DNA of 64,000 bases from Agrostemma githago. Its lineage: Eukaryota > Streptophyta > Magnoliopsida > Caryophyllales > Caryophyllaceae. The DNA is taken from positions 33,799,577-33,863,576 of the forward strand of contig OY288254.1 of NCBI GenBank assembly GCA_958450325.1. The letters are read 5' to 3'. The translations under genes and the position numbers were made by a program. Under the pieces are notes generated by a model. The model searched no databases. It was given only the letters and a program-made list of their open reading frames with translations, and was not told where the DNA came from. Of this stretch, positions 61,612 through 64,000 are shown piece by piece (position 1 is the first letter of the stretch; the number at the start of each line of letters is the position of its first letter).

Positions 61612-63750
61612 CTTTAAGAGTAGGGTAATGCATAAGACGGGACGGAAAAGGGTTTAGGGTTGGATTACGCGGACCCGCTATACGGCTCCGCCTAATCCAA
61701 CCCTAAACCCTATTCCTTATTCATGGTCACTACACCCGCAACAAACTGAACCCTAAGAAGGAATTGGTGAACCCTGTCGTGGATGTGATTCAAAGATGGG
61801 GCACTGAACCTTAAGAGTAGGGTACTGCATAAGACGGGACGGAAAAGGGTTTAGGGTTGGATTAGGCGGGCCCGCTATGCGGCTCCGCCTAATACAACCC
61901 TAAACCTTTTCCTTATTCAAGGTCACTAAACCCGCAAGAAACTGAACCCTAAGAGGGTATTGGTGAACCCTGTCGTGGATGTGATTCAAAGATGGGGCAC
62001 TGAACCTTAAGAATAGGGTACTGCATAAGACGGGACGGAAATGGGTTTAGGGTTGGATTAGGCGGACCCGCTACGCGGCTCCGCCTAATACAACCCTAAA
62101 CCCTTTTCCTTATTCAAGGTCACTAAACCCGCAAGAAATTGAACCCTAAGAGGGTATTGGTGAACCCTGTCGTGGATGTGATTCAAAGATGGGGCAATGA
62201 ACCTTAAGAGTAGGGTACTGCATAAGACGGGACGGAAAAGGGTTTAGGGTTGGATTAGGCGGACCCGCTTCGCGGCTCCGCCTAATCCAACCCTAAATCC
62301 TTTTCCTTATTCAAGGTCACTAAACCCGCAAGAAACTGACCCCTAAGAGGGTATTGGTGAACCCTGTCGTGGATGTGATTCAAAGAGTGGGCACTAAACC
62401 TTAAGAGTCGGGTACTGCATAAGACGGGACGGAAAAGGGTTTAGGGTTGAATTTTGCGGACCCGCTACGCGGCTCCGCCTAATACAACCCTAAACAATTT
62501 TCATTATTCAAGGACGGAAAAGGGTTTAGGGTTGGATTAGGCGGACGCGCTTCGCGGCTCCGCCTAATCCAACCCTAAACCATTTTCCTTATTCAAGGTC
62601 ACTAAACCCGCAACAAACTGAACCCTAAGAGGGTATTGGTGAACCCTGTCGTGGATGTGATTCAAAGATGGGGCACTGAACTTTAAGAGTAGGGTAATGC
62701 ATAAGACGGGACGGAAAAGGGTTTAGGGTTGGATTACGCGGACCCGCTATACGGCTCCGCCTAATCCAACCCTAAACCCTATTCCTTATTCATGGTCACT
62801 ACACCCGCAACAAACTGAACCCTAAGAAGGAATTGGTGAACCCTGTCGTGGATGTGATTCAAAGATGGGGCACTGAACCTTAAGAGTAGGGTACTGCATA
62901 AGACGGGACGGAAAAGGGTTTAGGGTTGGATTAGGCGGGCCCGCTATGCGGCTCCGCCTAATACAACCCTAAACCTTTTCCTTATTCAAGGTCACTAAAC
63001 CCGCAAGAAACTGAACCCTAAGAGGGTATTGGTGAACCCTGTCGTGGATGTGATTCAAAGATGGGGCACTGAACCTTAAGAATAGGGTACTGCATAAGAC
63101 GGGACGGAAATGGGTTTAGGGTTGGATTAGGCGGACCCGCTACGCGGCTCCGCCTAATACAACCCTAAACCCTTTTCCTTATTCAAGGTCACTAAACCCG
63201 CAAGAAATTGAACCCTAAGAGGGTATTGGTGAACCCTGTCGTGGATGTGATTCAAAGATGGGGCAATGAACCTTAAGAGTAGGGTACTGCATAAGACGGG
63301 ACGGAAAAGGGTTTAGGGTTGGATTAGGCGGACCCGCTTCGCGGCTCCGCCTAATCCAACCCTAAATCCTTTTCCTTATTCAAGGTCACTAAACCCGCAA
63401 GAAACTGACCCCTAAGAGGGTATTGGTGAACCCTGTCGTGGATGTGATTCAAAGAGTGGGCACTAAACCTTAAGAGTCGGGTACTGCATAAGACGGGACG
63501 GAAAAGGGTTTAGGGTTGAATTTTGCGGACCCGCTACGCGGCTCCGCCTAATACAACCCTAAACAATTTTCATTATTCAAGGACGGAAAAGGGTTTAGGG
63601 TTGGATTAGGCGGACGCGCTTCGCGGCTCCGCCTAATCCAACCCTAAACCCTTTTCCTTATTCAAGGTCACTAAACCCGCAACAAACTGAACCCTAAGAG
63701 GGTATTGGTGAACCCTGTCGTGGATGTGATTCAAAGATGGGGCACTGAAC
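61612..63750. repeat. 1069-bp near-perfect tandem duplication
   Basis: The variants actttaagagtaggg (61611 and 62680) and gattacgcggaccc (near 61664 and 62733), and the gcactaaacc/gaattttgcgg pair, recur at 1069 bp. 1069 fits 5 full plus 1 short monomer less 1 bp. Very few differences are visible, so the event is recent or is an assembly duplicate. Confidence 0.8.
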
Positions 63751-64000
63751 CTTAAGAGTAGGGTAATGCATAAGACGGGACGGAAAAGGGTTTAGGGTTG
63801 GATTAGGCGGGCCCGCTATGCGGCTCCGCCTAATACAACCCTAAACCTTTTCCTTATTCAAGGTCACTAAACCCGCAAGAAACTGAACCCTAAGAGGGTA
63901 TTGGTGAACCCTGTCGTGGATGTGATTCAAAGATGGGGCACTGAACCTTAAGAATAGGGTACTGCATAAGACGGGACGGAAATGGGTTTAGGGTTGGATT

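Larger units (their letters stand above)
18727..64000. repeat. Satellite array, right block (197-bp and 85-bp monomers)
   Basis: 45 kb of the same satellite as at 1-2971, all in the same orientation, roughly 250 monomers. Full monomers of 197 bp are mixed with an 85-bp form that keeps only the hairpin half. The monomers fall into recognisable variant classes, for example loops cttcgcgg, ctacgcgg, cttagcgg, ctatgcgg, ctatacgg and cttcttgg, and left arms tttaggg, tttacag, tttaaag and gtattaggg. The order of classes repeats over 1 to 3 kb. No open frame of about 60 codons or more was found in either strand. The array continues past the window end. Confidence 0.97.

Noticed and set aside
18727..64000. 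True interstitial telomere array
   Set aside because: Only one or two TTTAGGG-like heptamers occur per arm and they are not in tandem runs; the unit is a complex 197-bp monomer.
18727..64000. CENP-B box or a clear centromere signature
   Set aside because: I looked for TTCGNNNNANNCGGG-type sites in the monomer and saw none. The 197-bp length alone does not show centromere function.

Overview
This window is plant nuclear DNA. It consists of a long non-coding satellite array with one large, young Ty3/gypsy LTR retrotransposon nested inside it. The retrotransposon's domain order (gag, protease, reverse transcriptase, a degenerate RNase H, a second archaeal-type RNase H, integrase, no chromodomain) and its tRNA-Arg-type primer site are hallmarks of the Tat/Ogre/Retand lineage, which occurs in plants. 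The satellite carries plant-type telomere-like TTTAGGG motifs. The species cannot be named from the sequence; a eudicot is likely because of the plant mobile domain gene and the Tat type. No ordinary host gene, rRNA or tRNA gene is present.

Layout. 1-2971: left satellite, 197-bp monomers in a seven-monomer higher-order repeat of 1379 bp, two copies. 2972-18721: a complete 15.75-kb retrotransposon flanked by the 5-bp duplication GGTTG. It holds a 5' LTR (2972-5507), primer binding site, 1.2-kb leader with twin hairpins, a gag-pol frame (6758-13165) cut by one in-frame TAG, an AT-rich spacer, an antisense gene (15345 down to 13564), a 3' region with degenerate repeats, a polypurine tract and a 3' LTR (16185-18721). 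18727-64000: right satellite, the same 197-bp monomer mixed with an 85-bp short monomer, in several higher-order patterns. The array runs off both window ends.

The two most interesting systems are these. (1) The antisense gene inside the retrotransposon looks like a captured plant mobile domain (PMD) gene. It has its own TATA box, a two-exon structure and a poly(A) signal, and its intron carries the same 14-bp palindrome (CACTCGATCGAGTG) that is clustered in the LTRs. It has one in-frame stop near the end of the PMD region. (2) The satellite monomer contains a hairpin with two 30-bp perfect arms made of degenerate telomere-like repeats in head-to-head orientation. Block lengths fit sums of 197 and 85 bp, and one monomer class shows an inversion of the hairpin loop.

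How the parts relate. The element inserted into the left arm of one satellite hairpin. I hand-counted about 16 substitutions and one 1-bp indel between the LTRs (about 0.6 percent), so insertion was recent. Both reading frames of the element are nevertheless broken by single stops, so this copy is probably not autonomous. All family and domain calls are from motif reading; no database search was run.
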